A stretch of 64,000 nucleotides of DNA from Dokdonella sp963822465 (GCA_963822465.1 CAWGHP010000001.1:124001-188000), one strand, 5' to 3'; positions 17,495-27,270 are shown, numbered from the stretch's first letter. The notes: a model not told the origin generated them from the sequence alone. Numbers and translations are program-made.

Positions 17495-18835
17495 ATGAAC
17501 AATCCGCACATCAAGACGTCCCTCCCCGGCCCCAGGGCGCAGGCCCTGATCGCACGCGATGCCGCCGTGATCTCGCCTTCGTATCCGCGCGACTATCCGT
17601 TCGCGATGTCGCACGGGCGCGGCACCGAGGTGTGGGACGTCGACGGCAACCGCTTCCTCGATTTCGCCGCCGGCATCGCCGTCTGCGCGACCGGGCACGC
17701 GCATCCGCAGGTGGTCGCCGCCGTGCAACAGGCAGCGACTGAATTCCTGCATATCTCCAGCGACTACTGGCACGAACAGATGGTCGGCCTCGGCGAGCGA
17801 CTGGCGAAATTCGCGCCGATGCAGGCGATCGCCGGCGAGGCAGCGATGAGCTTCCTCTGCCAGTCCGGCACGGAGGCGGTCGAGGGCGCGATCAAGCTGG
17901 CGCGCTATGTCACGCGACGACCGCGCTTCATCGGGTTCCTCGGCGGCTTCCACGGGCGCAGCATGGGCTCGCTGTCGTTCACCTCGAGCAAGTACACCCA
18001 GCAGCTCGGCTTCGCGCCGACCATGCCCGGCGTCACCCACGTGCCCTTCCCGGATCCGTACCGGCCGCTGTTTGCCGGTGCCGACCAGGGCCAGGCCGTG
18101 CTCGACTACATCGGCATGCTGTTCGAACGCAGCGTTCCCGCCGCCGAGGTGGCCGCGATCGTGGTCGAACCGATCCAGGGCGAAGGCGGCTATATCGTGC
18201 CGCCGGACGGCTTCCTCGCCGGCCTGCGCGCGCTCTGCGACGCGAATGGCATCCTGCTGGTCTTCGACGAGGTGCAATGCGGCGTCGGCCGCACCGGCAA
18301 GATGTTCGCCTGCGAGCACTGGGGCGTGGCGCCGGACATCATGACCTCGGCCAAGGGCCTCGGCTCGGGCCTGCCGATCGGCGCCGTGGTCGCGAAGAAA
18401 TCGATCATGGGGCAATGGAAACGCGGCGCGCACGGCAACACCTACGGCGGCAATCCGATCGCCTGCGCCGCGGCCAATGCGACCCTCGACCTGGTCAGCG
18501 GCGGATTCGCCGACAACGCGGCCCGTGTCGGCGCGCACTTCACCACGCGGTTGCAGGAACTCGCCGGCGACTTCCCGTGCATCGGCGAAGTGCGCGGCAA
18601 GGGACTGATGATCGGCATGGAACTGATCGAAACCGACGGCAGCAGGACGCCGGCCCGCGCGCTCTGCGATGCGGTGATCACCCGCGCCTTCCACAACGGC
18701 CTGCTGCTGCTCTCCTGCGGCACCAGCACGGTGCGCTTCATGCCGCCATTGAACACCAGCATCGCGCAGGTCGACGAAGCCATGGAACTGCTCAGGACCA
18801 GCCTCGGCGAAGCGCTGCGTGGCGCCAATGGCTAG
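17495..18835 (+). CDS. second class III aminotransferase (GABA/ornithine type)
   Basis: 446 residues from ATG 17495; the 34-base gap after subunit B contains a weak AGCAGG ribosome site. PLP residues are Asp258 (LLVFDEVQCGVGRTGKMFA) and Lys287 (IMTSAKGLGSGLPIGA), with SGTEAVEGAIKLAR, GGFHGRSMGSLSFTSS and VEPIQGEGGY. The sequence belongs to the 4-aminobutyrate/acetylornithine aminotransferase group and is clearly different from the first aminotransferase of the operon. Two transaminases in one operon with a dehydrogenase and CoA-transferase suggest a substrate with two amino groups or two successive transamination steps. It could also serve as the missing argD function for the arginine cluster, but that is speculative. 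Confidence 0.86.
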   Translation: MNNPHIKTSLPGPRAQALIARDAAVISPSYPRDYPFAMSHGRGTEVWDVDGNRFLDFAAGIAVCATGHAHPQVVAAVQQAATEFLHISSDYWHEQMVGLGERLAKFAPMQAIAGEAAMSFLCQSGTEAVEGAIKLARYVTRRPRFIGFLGGFHGRSMGSLSFTSSKYTQQLGFAPTMPGVTHVPFPDPYRPLFAGADQGQAVLDYIGMLFERSVPAAEVAAIVVEPIQGEGGYIVPPDGFLAGLRALCDANGILLVFDEVQCGVGRTGKMFACEHWGVAPDIMTSAKGLGSGLPIGAVVAKKSIMGQWKRGAHGNTYGGNPIACAAANATLDLVSGGFADNAARVGAHFTTRLQELAGDFPCIGEVRGKGLMIGMELIETDGSRTPARALCDAVITRAFHNGLLLLSCGTSTVRFMPPLNTSIAQVDEAMELLRTSLGEALRGANG

Positions 18836-21374
18836 CCCGCGCCAGGCATGGCTGCTCGCGCTATGCGGCCTGCTCGCCGGCGGTGCCGCGATGGCCGCGC
18901 GCGAACCCGTGCTCAAGCAGGTCGACCTGCCGCACAGCTACTACTGGCGCGAGCTCTACCTGCCGCAGCTGACTTCCGGGCCTTCTTCGCTGGCCTTCAT
19001 GCCGGACGGCACGGAACTGGTCTACAGCATGGCCGGCTCGCTCTGGCGCCAGCGCATCGGCAGCGACACGGCGGTCGAACTGACCCACGCGCCGCGTGCC
19101 TACGACTACCAGCCCGACGTCGCGCGCGACGGCCGCAGCGTCGTGTTCGCCCGCTACGATGGAAATTCGATCGAGTTGTGGCGGCTGGACCTTGCCACGG
19201 GTCGCGAGCAGGCGCTGACCCGCGCGTCTGCGATCAATGTCGAACCGCGCCTGTCTCCCGATGGATGCCAACTCGCCTGGGTCAGCACCAATGGAACCGG
19301 TCACTTCAACCTGTTCGTCGCCGACATCGACGCGAGCGGCCTGCACGATGCGCACATGCTGCTCGGCGAACATCGCAGTGCGCTCGACCGTTACTACTAT
19401 TCCGCCGTCGACCATGCGATCAATCCATCGTGGTCGCCCGACGGTGAGTCGATCCTGTTCGTCGGCAACCATGAAATCGCCTGGGGAACCGGCGACCTGA
19501 TGGTCGCCAGGCTCGACGACCCCGGCCACCCGCGCCGCATCCTCAGCGAGGAAACCAACTGGAACGCGCGCCCGGAGCTGGCGCCCGATGGCAAACGCCT
19601 GCTCTTTGCCAGCTACCACGGTCGCCAGTGGCAGCAACCGTGGCTGACCACGATCGACGGCGCCGCGCCGCTGCCGCTGGCCTTCGGCGACTTCGACCGG
19701 CGCAACGCGCGCTGGTCGCCGGACGGCACGCGCATCGCCGTCGTCGACAACCAGTCGGGCAATACCGCATTGCAGGTGATCGACATCGTGGGTGGTGCCA
19801 GCGTTGCAATGACCGCAAGCGAGCGCCGTTACAAGACGCCACGCGCAACGCTCGTCATCAATATCTCCGGCGCGGACGGCCAGCCCACCGCGGCACGCGT
19901 CAGCGTCCTCGGCAGCGATGGACGCGCGTATGCGCCGGCGGATGCCTGGGTCCACGCGGATGACGGCTTCGATCGCAAGCGCCAGGCCAGCGAGACGCAC
20001 TATTTCCACTGCACGCCACCGTGCCGGCTCGACGTGCCTGCGGGAGAAGTCCGGGTCACCGTGCAGCATGGCTTCGCCAACCTGCCCTGGCAGGGAAAAG
20101 CCCGGCTCGTGGCCGGCAAGGAAAAACAGCTGCAGGCGCGGCTCGTGGCGAACGCGCTGCCGGAGGCATTCGGCAACTGGCTCAGCGCCGACCTGCACAT
20201 CCACATGAACTACGGCGGCGCCTACCGCAACACGCCGGGCAACCTCGTCCGCCAGGCGCAGGCCGAGGATCTCGACATCGCCTTCAACCTGGTCGTCAAC
20301 AAGGAAGAGCGCATTCCCGACATCGCCTATTTCCGTACCGATGCCGACCCCGCCAGCACCGCGCAAACGATGCTGCTGCAGGCGCAGGAATACCACAGCA
20401 GCTTCTGGGGCCATCTCGGCCTGCTCCAGCTCGACGATCATTTCATCACGCCGGATTTCGCCAGCTACCGGCATACCGCGCTGACAAGCGCGTATCCGCA
20501 CAATGGCGTCATCGCCGATCTCGCCCATGCGCAGCACGCCCTGGTCGGCTATGTGCATCCGTTCGACACGATTCCGGATCCGGCGAACGACCCGGCCCTG
20601 AGCCACCAGCTGCCGGCCGACGTCATCCATGGCAAGGTCGATTATCTCGAGGTGGTCGGTTTCTCGGATCACAAGGCGACCGCCGCGGTGTGGTATCGCC
20701 TGCTCAACCTCGGTTTCCACCTTGCCGCCGGTTCCGGCACCGATGCGATGGCGAATTACGCTTCGCTGCGCGGACCGGTCGGGCTCAATCGCGTGTTCCT
20801 CGATAGCGCGGGATCGCGCGACCGCGACGCCATCGCCAGGGCACTCAAGGGCGGCCACGGTTTCGTCAGCAATGGCCCGCTGACCGGCCTGCTGATCGAC
20901 GGCGCAAAGCCCGGCGACAGCGTGCGACAGAAGCCCGGCTATCACTACCGCGTCGCCCTGCGTTCGCCGGTCGCCGTCGACCATCTCGAACTGGTCCACA
21001 ACGGCCAGGTGGTCAAGGCGTTCGCCCTGCGCGGCGATCGGCGAAGCTTCGATGGCGAGGGAGAAATCGCCCTCGCAGACGGCGGCTGGCTGCTGCTGCG
21101 CGCCTGGAACGACGAGGCCGATCCTTCGCTGCTCGACCTCTATCCGTATGCGACGACCAATCCGGTCTGGCTCGGAGAAGGGCTGCGCGCGCCAACGGCA
21201 ACGGCGGACGCGGCCTGGTTCGCGGCCTGGCTCGATCGCGTGCTGGCGGTGGTCGCGGCACGCGACGATTTCAACACGACACAAGAAAAGCAGACGACAC
21301 TCGACTATCTGCGCGAGGCACGCGATGCCTATCTCGAACTCGCCAATGACCCGAAGCCAGGACCCTCACCATGA
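18828..21374 (+). CDS. exported beta-propeller plus PHP/CehA-like metal hydrolase
   Basis: 848 residues from ATG 18828 (8 bases inside the preceding gene); a GTG at 18819 is less likely. The signal peptide is WLLALCGLLAGGAAMAA. Residues about 40-330 are WD40-like TolB-type blades (SPDGCQLAWVS, SWSPDGESILFVG, LAPDGKRLLFAS, RWSPDGTRIAVVD). A carboxypeptidase-regulatory-like beta domain follows. From about 450 there is a PHP/CehA-McbA-type domain with metal-binding DLHIHMNYGG and GYVHPFDT, then SGTDAMANYASLRGPVGLNR. Such proteins cleave esters, carbamates or amides in the periplasm or hold other secreted roles. The next gene, an S9 peptidase, starts inside its stop codon. The substrate is unknown. 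Confidence 0.8.
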   Translation: MASPRQAWLLALCGLLAGGAAMAAREPVLKQVDLPHSYYWRELYLPQLTSGPSSLAFMPDGTELVYSMAGSLWRQRIGSDTAVELTHAPRAYDYQPDVARDGRSVVFARYDGNSIELWRLDLATGREQALTRASAINVEPRLSPDGCQLAWVSTNGTGHFNLFVADIDASGLHDAHMLLGEHRSALDRYYYSAVDHAINPSWSPDGESILFVGNHEIAWGTGDLMVARLDDPGHPRRILSEETNWNARPELAPDGKRLLFASYHGRQWQQPWLTTIDGAAPLPLAFGDFDRRNARWSPDGTRIAVVDNQSGNTALQVIDIVGGASVAMTASERRYKTPRATLVINISGADGQPTAARVSVLGSDGRAYAPADAWVHADDGFDRKRQASETHYFHCTPPCRLDVPAGEVRVTVQHGFANLPWQGKARLVAGKEKQLQARLVANALPEAFGNWLSADLHIHMNYGGAYRNTPGNLVRQAQAEDLDIAFNLVVNKEERIPDIAYFRTDADPASTAQTMLLQAQEYHSSFWGHLGLLQLDDHFITPDFASYRHTALTSAYPHNGVIADLAHAQHALVGYVHPFDTIPDPANDPALSHQLPADVIHGKVDYLEVVGFSDHKATAAVWYRLLNLGFHLAAGSGTDAMANYASLRGPVGLNRVFLDSAGSRDRDAIARALKGGHGFVSNGPLTGLLIDGAKPGDSVRQKPGYHYRVALRSPVAVDHLELVHNGQVVKAFALRGDRRSFDGEGEIALADGGWLLLRAWNDEADPSLLDLYPYATTNPVWLGEGLRAPTATADAAWFAAWLDRVLAVVAARDDFNTTQEKQTTLDYLREARDAYLELANDPKPGPSP

Positions 21375-23383
21375 CGCGACTGTGCTGCCTCCTGCTTCTG
21401 TGCATCGTCAGCGGCGCGCAGGCGAAAAACGATGACACCCTGTTCCTGCCAGCGGATCTCGCGCGCATTGCCGACCTCGGCGAGCCGGCGCTGACGCGCG
21501 ATGGCACGTGGCTGGCCTACGTGGTGAGTACCTCGAATACCGAAGCCGACCGCAGCCAGTCCGACCTGTGGCGCGTGCGTTACGACGGCAGCCGGCGCAC
21601 GCAACTGACACAGACCGCGGACAGCAGCGAATGGCGGCCGCAGTGGTCGGCCGATGCAAGCCGGCTCGCCTTCCTGTCCGACCGACCGCGCGATGCAGAG
21701 CAGTCCAGGGACGACGCGACGACCCAGGTCTGGATGATGCCGGCCGACGGCGGCGAAGCGCGGCGCCTGACCGACTTCGCCGATGGCGTCGAGGATTTCG
21801 CGCTGTCGCCGGACGGCACGCGGCTGGCCGTGATCGCGATCGATCCCGAGTTTCCGCCCGGCACGGAAAAGCCGAAGAATCCGCTGCCGATCGTCAGCGA
21901 ACGCTACCAGTTCAAGGAGGACGGCGCGGGCTATCTTGGCAGCCGGCGCAAGCATCTCTACCTGTTCGACATCGCCAGCGGCAAGGCCGAACTGCTGACC
22001 CCAGGCGCACACGACGAACAGCTGCCGGCGTGGTCGCCCGACGGCCGGACCATCGCCTACGTGACCAAGCGCGGCGCCGATCCGGACCGGCACCTCAACT
22101 ACGACATCTACCTGGTCGAAGCCAAGGCCGGCGCGAAGGAGCGTCAGCTGACTACCTTTGCGGGCGCGGATCTCGATCCGTACTGGGAAACCTATCCGGC
22201 CTGGAGCCCGGACGGCACGCGCATCGCCTACCTGCAGAGCGGCGAGGACCACTGGGTCTACTACGCGCCCTGGCAGCTCGCCGTGATCGACGTGGCCAGC
22301 GGCAAGGCGACGCTGCCGGCGCCGATCGACCGCTGCTTCACCAAGCCGCGCTGGGCGGCCGACGGCAAGAGCATCTTCGCCCTCGTCGAACAGAGCCTGG
22401 TCACCCATGTCTCGCGCATCGACCTGGCCGATGGCAAGATCAGCGAGCTCAGCCACGGCCCGCGCTTCGACTACGACCTCGATGTCTCTGGCAACGGCCG
22501 CATCATCGTGCTCGGCGGCGACGACCTGCATCCCTACGCGCTCTCGGCCGTCGAAGGCGACGCGCTGCGTCCACTCGACGGACACAATGCCTGGCTCGCG
22601 CAGAAAAAGCTGGCCGGCGCCGAAGCGATCCGCTTCCAGAGTGCCGACGGCACTTCGATCGAAGGCCTGCTGGTCAAACCGGTCGGCTACAAGGCCGGCA
22701 AGCGCTACCCGACCATCGTTCGCCTGCACGGCGGGCCGGTCTACCAGTTCAGCCGCGAATTCATGGCCGACTGGCAGGTCTATGCCGCGAACGGCTTTGC
22801 CGTCGTCGCGATCAACCCGCGCGGCAGCTCGGGGCGCGGCTTCGATTTCGCCCGCGCGATCTACGCCGACTGGGGCAACAAGGACACCGCGGATGTACTC
22901 GCCGGCGTCGACCACGTGGTCAAGATGGGCATTGCCGATCCGGCCCGGCTCGGGCTCGGCGGCTGGAGCTATGGCGCGATCCTGACCAATGCCGTGATCG
23001 CCAGCGACACGCGCTTCAAGGCCGCCGTCAGTGGCGCCGGCGCGTCCAACATGTACGCGCTGTATGGCCACGACCAGTACATCCGCGAGTACACGCTCGA
23101 ACTCGGCTCGCCGTGGAGCAACCGCGAACTCTACGACCGCGCCAGTTTCCCGTTTCTGCATGCCGACCGCATCAGCACGCCGACCCTGTTCCAGTGCGCG
23201 GAAAAAGACTTCAACGTGCCCTGCCTCGGCGCCGAACAGATGTACCAGGCGCTGCGCGCGCGCGATGTTCCGACCCAACTGGTGATCTATCCGGGCGAGC
23301 ACCATGGCCTGAGCATTCCAAGCTATCTGCGCGACCGCATGCAGCGCAACCTCGACTGGTACGGCCGTTTTCTCAAGCCATGA
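21371..23383 (+). CDS. S9 family (prolyl oligopeptidase-like) exported peptidase
   Basis: 670 residues with a signal peptide (MTRLCCLLLLCIVSGAQA). The N-terminal seven-bladed propeller has repeats such as QWSADASRLAFLSDR, ALSPDGTRLAVIA and AWSPDGTRIAYLQS. A C-terminal alpha/beta hydrolase domain follows from about residue 410. The catalytic triad is visible: Ser in GLGGWSYGAILTN, Asp in CAEKDFNVPC and His in YPGEHHGLSIP, with the oxyanion motif HGGPVYQFS. It resembles the acylaminoacyl-peptidase/DPP IV-like S9C enzymes that clip short peptides. It is coupled to the preceding metal hydrolase by an ATGA overlap and forms part of a group of periplasmic peptide- and amide-cleaving enzymes. Confidence 0.9.
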   Translation: MTRLCCLLLLCIVSGAQAKNDDTLFLPADLARIADLGEPALTRDGTWLAYVVSTSNTEADRSQSDLWRVRYDGSRRTQLTQTADSSEWRPQWSADASRLAFLSDRPRDAEQSRDDATTQVWMMPADGGEARRLTDFADGVEDFALSPDGTRLAVIAIDPEFPPGTEKPKNPLPIVSERYQFKEDGAGYLGSRRKHLYLFDIASGKAELLTPGAHDEQLPAWSPDGRTIAYVTKRGADPDRHLNYDIYLVEAKAGAKERQLTTFAGADLDPYWETYPAWSPDGTRIAYLQSGEDHWVYYAPWQLAVIDVASGKATLPAPIDRCFTKPRWAADGKSIFALVEQSLVTHVSRIDLADGKISELSHGPRFDYDLDVSGNGRIIVLGGDDLHPYALSAVEGDALRPLDGHNAWLAQKKLAGAEAIRFQSADGTSIEGLLVKPVGYKAGKRYPTIVRLHGGPVYQFSREFMADWQVYAANGFAVVAINPRGSSGRGFDFARAIYADWGNKDTADVLAGVDHVVKMGIADPARLGLGGWSYGAILTNAVIASDTRFKAAVSGAGASNMYALYGHDQYIREYTLELGSPWSNRELYDRASFPFLHADRISTPTLFQCAEKDFNVPCLGAEQMYQALRARDVPTQLVIYPGEHHGLSIPSYLRDRMQRNLDWYGRFLKP

Positions 23384-23456
23384 CTATCAGGAAACATGCG
23401 TTTGTTCGCGACCGGCAGTCTGTCGAATGTCTTGTCCCGTCCAGGACCAACAAGTC

Positions 23457-23483
23457 CGTCGTCCCGGCGCAGGCCAGGACGAC
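23457..23483. repeat. degenerate copy of the CGTCGTCCCGG palindromic repeat
   Basis: CGTCGTCCCGG-CGCAG-GCCAGGACGACG forms a hairpin between the ends of two convergent genes. The same core, CGTCGTCCCGGCGCAGGCC, recurs at 30916 and in altered form near 27282 and 31701. A second partial piece (CCCTCGCCGGGATGACGG) lies near 23570. The 23384-23613 spacer has no other recognisable feature. Confidence 0.6.
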
Positions 23484-23613
23484 GGCGGCGTGTGCGTTGA
23501 CCGTCGTATCCCTCTGCGTCGCCTCTTCACGTAGAGCAAGCCTGCCATCGCTGCGGACGCACGCAAACCCTCGCCGGGATGACGGAAAGGAGAATTGCGA
23601 CGCTACGTCAGTG

Positions 23614-24762
23614 TTACTTGCGATAGCGGCCGAAGCGCTTGAGCAGGCGCACCAGCTCCTTGTGCGGAATCGCCTTGGCGTAATGCCCGCCCTCGCCCTG
23701 CATGTCGCGCGCGGCGACCATGGCATTGACGATGGCTTCTTCGGTGGCCTGCACGGTGGCTTCGAACAGGCCGTCGATGTCGTCGTTGCCGACGAAGCTG
23801 GCGTGGCCGATCCTGCCATTCGCGAACGGATCGGCGTTGGCCGTCGAGAAGGCCACGAAGATGTCGCCCGAGCCATTGCCGGCGTAGCTGCCCATGCGCG
23901 CCAGGCCCATGCCGGCGCGCTTGGCGATGCGCTTGAGCTGGTGCGGCAGCAGCGGCGCATCGGTGCCGACCACGATGATGATCGAACCGGTGTCGCCAAT
24001 CAGTTTGGGGTCGGTGTAGATGCGGTCCTTGCGCAGGTACTGGCCGACCGGAACGCCGGCGATGCGCAGCGGATCGCGCACCCCGTAGTTGGCCTGCACG
24101 AGCACGCCGACCACGTAGTCCTTCTTGTCGACCGAGAGGCGGCGCGATGCCGTGCCGATGCCGCACTTGAACTCGTGGCAGATCATGCCGGTGCCGCCGC
24201 CGACATTGCCTTCCTCGACCGGCCCGCCGCGCGCCGTGGCGAGGGCCAGGGTGACGTGCTCGGCCTTGACGTGGAATCCGTTGATGTCATTCAAATGACC
24301 ATCCCAGGTTTCCGCCACGACCGGCAACGACCACCAGTAACCCGATGCATCGGCGCCGCCGGCATGCACGCGCTCGGCGATGACCGCATCGCGGACCACG
24401 CCGACGCTGTGCGTGTTGGTCAGCATCACCGGCCCTTCGAGCTGGCCGGATTCGTCGATCCATGCGGTGCCGGTCATTTCGCCATTGCCGTTGAGCGCGA
24501 ACCATCCGGCGAAAACCGGCTTGTCCGCGCTGTCCCTGCCGCGCGGCAGGATCGCGCTGACACCGGTGCGCACCTTGTGGCCATTGGCCAGGTCCTCGAC
24601 CAGGGTCACCTGGCCGACGGTCACGCCGGCCACGTCGGTGATCGCATTGAGCGGCCCCGGCGTACCCTCGAACGGAACGCCGAGGTCGCGCGCGCGCGGT
24701 TCGGCAGCGGACGCCAGCGCGCAAATCGAGTACAACACAAGCACACAAGCGGAACGGCGCAT
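23614..24762 (-). CDS. P1 family (DmpA-type) aminopeptidase, exported
   Basis: 382 residues from ATG 24762 with a signal peptide (ACVLVLYSICALASA). It shows the P1/DmpA pattern RARDLGVPFEGTPGPLNAITDVAGVTVGQVT, TNTHSVGVVRDAV, EEGNVGGGTGMICHEFKCGIGTASR and NGSGDIFVAFSTAN. Members are N-terminal nucleophile hydrolases that cut themselves before a serine. The likely site is the Gly-Ser in IGDTGSIIIVVGTDAP, which gives alpha and beta chains. They remove N-terminal residues, including D- and beta-amino acids, from short peptides. The gene faces the S9 peptidase gene end to end and diverges from the Rieske oxygenase gene. Substrate preference (L, D or beta) cannot be read from sequence. Confidence 0.88.
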   Translation of the reverse strand: MRRSACVLVLYSICALASAAEPRARDLGVPFEGTPGPLNAITDVAGVTVGQVTLVEDLANGHKVRTGVSAILPRGRDSADKPVFAGWFALNGNGEMTGTAWIDESGQLEGPVMLTNTHSVGVVRDAVIAERVHAGGADASGYWWSLPVVAETWDGHLNDINGFHVKAEHVTLALATARGGPVEEGNVGGGTGMICHEFKCGIGTASRRLSVDKKDYVVGVLVQANYGVRDPLRIAGVPVGQYLRKDRIYTDPKLIGDTGSIIIVVGTDAPLLPHQLKRIAKRAGMGLARMGSYAGNGSGDIFVAFSTANADPFANGRIGHASFVGNDDIDGLFEATVQATEEAIVNAMVAARDMQGEGGHYAKAIPHKELVRLLKRFGRYRK

Positions 24763-24820
24763 CGGAATCTCCGGATCGATCGGGCCTGTTCCGGATCCTA
24801 CAACGAGTCGGGCAGAACCC

Positions 24821-25885
24821 ATGAATCCTGTTGAATCACCCATCGCACTCGATCAGGCACGCGCGCTGCCTGCACGCTACTACTTCGGCGAGGACATGCT
24901 CGCCCGCGAACACGATGCGGTGTTCGCGCGCAGCTGGCAGCTGGTCGCCCATCGCGAGCAGCTCGCCGCACCGGGCGACCATGTGGTCGAGAAGGTCGGC
25001 AAGGTGCCGATCCTCCTCGTGCGCGGCAAGGATGGCGTGCTGCGCGCATTCCCGAACGTCTGCCGGCATCGCGCCGGGCCGCTGGCGCTGTGCAACGGCA
25101 AGGGTGCCAGCGCCCTGCATTGCAAATACCACGGCTGGACCTACACGCTCGAAGGCCAGCTGCGCAGCGCACCGGAAATGCAGGGCGCGAAGGATTTCGA
25201 CGTCGCCGACATCCGCCTGCCGCCCTTGCGCGTGCACGAGTGGCAGGGTCTGGTGTTCGTCGCCCTCAGCGACGATGTCGCGCCGTTCGAGGAGGTCTAT
25301 GCCGGCATCGTCGAGCGCATCGCGCCGATCGACCTGTCGGCGATGAAGTATCTTCGCCGCGAGACCTACGACATCGACTGCAACTGGAAGGTCTACATCG
25401 ACAACTTCCTCGAGGGCTACCACCTGCCGCACGTGCATCCGGGGCTGTGCAAGGTGCTCGACTACCGCGCCTACGACACCGAACTGTCCCCGTGGCAGAT
25501 CCTGCAGACCTCGCCCCTGCGCGACAGCGGCGAGATCTACGGCGAGGGCGAGGCGTTCTACTACCAGATCTATCCGAACATCATGCTCAACATCATGCCC
25601 GGCCGGCTGCAGACCAATCGCGTCCTGCCGCTCGGCCCCGGTCGCTGCCGCGTCGAGTTCGACTTCTTCTATGCGCAGGACGACAAGGCGCAGTCGCGCA
25701 TCGCGCGCGATGCCGAATTCAGCGACGAGGTCCAGCTCGAGGACGTCGCCATCTGCGAGGCCGTGCAACAGGGCCTCGCTTCGGGCACCTACGATGCCGG
25801 CCGGCTCTGCCCGAAGCGCGAAAGCGGCGTCTGGCATTTCCACAACATGTTGCGGACCGCCTATTCGCACGGAGAGGAACCATGA
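24821..25885 (+). CDS. Rieske non-heme iron oxygenase, alpha subunit
   Basis: 354 residues. The Rieske centre is C81-R-H83 and C101-K-Y-H104 (CRHRAG ... CKYHGWTY). The catalytic iron site is in DNFLEGYHLPHVHPGL with His201 and His206. The glutamate-containing FLEGYH form is shared with quaternary-amine oxygenases (carnitine, choline, glycine-betaine and stachydrine demethylases) rather than with classic ring dioxygenases. The reductase it needs is not beside it. The ATG at 24821 lies 58 bases from the divergent P1 peptidase, and the stop overlaps the amidohydrolase start. A flavin amine dehydrogenase follows two genes later, so an N-demethylation or amine catabolism role is attractive but unproven. 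Confidence 0.85.
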   Translation: MNPVESPIALDQARALPARYYFGEDMLAREHDAVFARSWQLVAHREQLAAPGDHVVEKVGKVPILLVRGKDGVLRAFPNVCRHRAGPLALCNGKGASALHCKYHGWTYTLEGQLRSAPEMQGAKDFDVADIRLPPLRVHEWQGLVFVALSDDVAPFEEVYAGIVERIAPIDLSAMKYLRRETYDIDCNWKVYIDNFLEGYHLPHVHPGLCKVLDYRAYDTELSPWQILQTSPLRDSGEIYGEGEAFYYQIYPNIMLNIMPGRLQTNRVLPLGPGRCRVEFDFFYAQDDKAQSRIARDAEFSDEVQLEDVAICEAVQQGLASGTYDAGRLCPKRESGVWHFHNMLRTAYSHGEEP

Positions 25886-27270
25886 ACCGGAACGCCTCGA
25901 TCCTCATCTGCGCCCTGCTCGCCACCCTCGCTTCGGCGAGCGCGGCGGCGTCCGGAGGCAACCTGCTGATCCGTGCCGGCCACGTGCTCGATGTCGACAG
26001 CGGCAAGCTGCTGGCCGACCAGGACATCCGCATCGAGGACGGGCGCATCCGCTCGATTTCCGCGCACAAGGGAACGACTCCTGCGGACGGAACGCTGCTC
26101 GACTGGTCGGCCTTCACGGTCGTGCCGGGACTGATGGACATGCACACCCATCTCGCCGACGAGGGCCAGACCGCCGATCCGGCCGCGCCGCTGCACAGCA
26201 CGCCGGCGCGCGATGCCTTCATCGGTGCGAACAATGCGCGCCTGACCCTGCAAGCCGGATTCACCACGGTGCGCGATGTCGGCGTCTACCGCAGTTTCGC
26301 CGACGTCGCCCTGCGCGATGCGATCAACGCAGGCCTCGTCCAGGGCCCGCGCATGTTCGTCGCCGGCGCCTACATCACGATCACCCACGGCGGCGGCGAG
26401 ATCACCGGGCTCAAGCCCGGCACGGTCGTGCCCGAGGAATTCCGTCGCGGCGTCGCCAATTCGGAGGCAGAGGTCCGAACGAAGGTGAATGCACTGCTCG
26501 ACGGCGGCGCCGATTTCATCAAGGTGATCGCGACCGGCGCCGTACTCACCGCCGGCACCGAACCGGGCCAATCCGAATACTCTGAGGCGGAAATCCGCGC
26601 CGCTGTCGAGGAAGCCGCCAAACGCGGTACCTTCGTCGCCGCGCACGCGCATGGCGCCGAGGGCATCAAGCGCGCCGTGCGCGCCGGCGTGCGCTCGATC
26701 GAGCACGGCTCGCTGATCGACGACGAAGGCATCGCCCTGATGAAGGAACACGGCACCTGGCTCGACGCCGACATCTACAACGGCGACTACATCGATACGG
26801 TCGGTCGCCAGCAGGGCTGGTCGGAAGAGATCCTGCGCAAGAACACCGAGACCACCGAAGCGCAGCGCGAAGGCTTCCGCAAGGCGGTCAAGGCCGGCGT
26901 CAGGATCAGCTTCGGCACCGACGCCGGCGTCTATCCCTACGGCGACGACGCGCGCCAGTTCGCCTACATGGTCCGCTATGGCCTGACTCCGCTGCAGGCG
27001 ATCCGCTCGGCGACGATCGACTCGGCGCGCCTGCTCGACAAGGACAAGGACCTCGGCTCGATCGCGGTCGGCAAGATCGCCGACCTCGTCGCCGTGGCCT
27101 GCGATCCGCTCAAGGACATCGAATGCCTGCGCCAGGTCCGCGGCGTGGTCAAGGATGGCAAGCGCGTCTGCCTCGACGCTCCGCCCGAATCCGAGTCATC
27201 ACTACCCGTCGCCCCGGCCCTTCGACAAGCTCAGGACAGGCTGGACTCCGTCCAAGCCGGGGCCCAGTGA
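25882..27270 (+). CDS. exported metal-dependent amidohydrolase with a repeat-derived C-terminus
   Basis: 462 residues. A signal peptide (ASILICALLATLASASAAAS) precedes an amidohydrolase TIM-barrel. Metal ligands are the H-x-H of PGLMDMHTHLAD, the lysine of FIKVIATGAV, His in FVAAHAHGAEG, His in SIEHGSLID and Asp in ISFGTDAG. It belongs to the imidazolonepropionase-like/Xaa-Pro dipeptidase group of secreted prolidases. The homologous fold should end near VVKDGKRVCL (about 27175). The final 30 or so residues (SLPVAPALRQAQDRLDS and following) are encoded by dispersed repeat DNA, including TTCGACAAGCTCAGGACAGG, and look like a late addition after loss of the original stop. The start overlaps the Rieske oxygenase stop. 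Confidence 0.88.
   Translation: MNRNASILICALLATLASASAAASGGNLLIRAGHVLDVDSGKLLADQDIRIEDGRIRSISAHKGTTPADGTLLDWSAFTVVPGLMDMHTHLADEGQTADPAAPLHSTPARDAFIGANNARLTLQAGFTTVRDVGVYRSFADVALRDAINAGLVQGPRMFVAGAYITITHGGGEITGLKPGTVVPEEFRRGVANSEAEVRTKVNALLDGGADFIKVIATGAVLTAGTEPGQSEYSEAEIRAAVEEAAKRGTFVAAHAHGAEGIKRAVRAGVRSIEHGSLIDDEGIALMKEHGTWLDADIYNGDYIDTVGRQQGWSEEILRKNTETTEAQREGFRKAVKAGVRISFGTDAGVYPYGDDARQFAYMVRYGLTPLQAIRSATIDSARLLDKDKDLGSIAVGKIADLVAVACDPLKDIECLRQVRGVVKDGKRVCLDAPPESESSLPVAPALRQAQDRLDSVQAGAQ

Noticed and set aside
21508..24834. A plus-strand open frame of more than 1100 codons over the S9 and P1 peptidase genes
   Set aside because: Its translation is arginine/alanine-rich with no recognisable domain, it overlaps the S9 peptidase gene in another frame and runs antisense to the P1 peptidase gene. 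High GC content makes stop codons rare in shadow frames.
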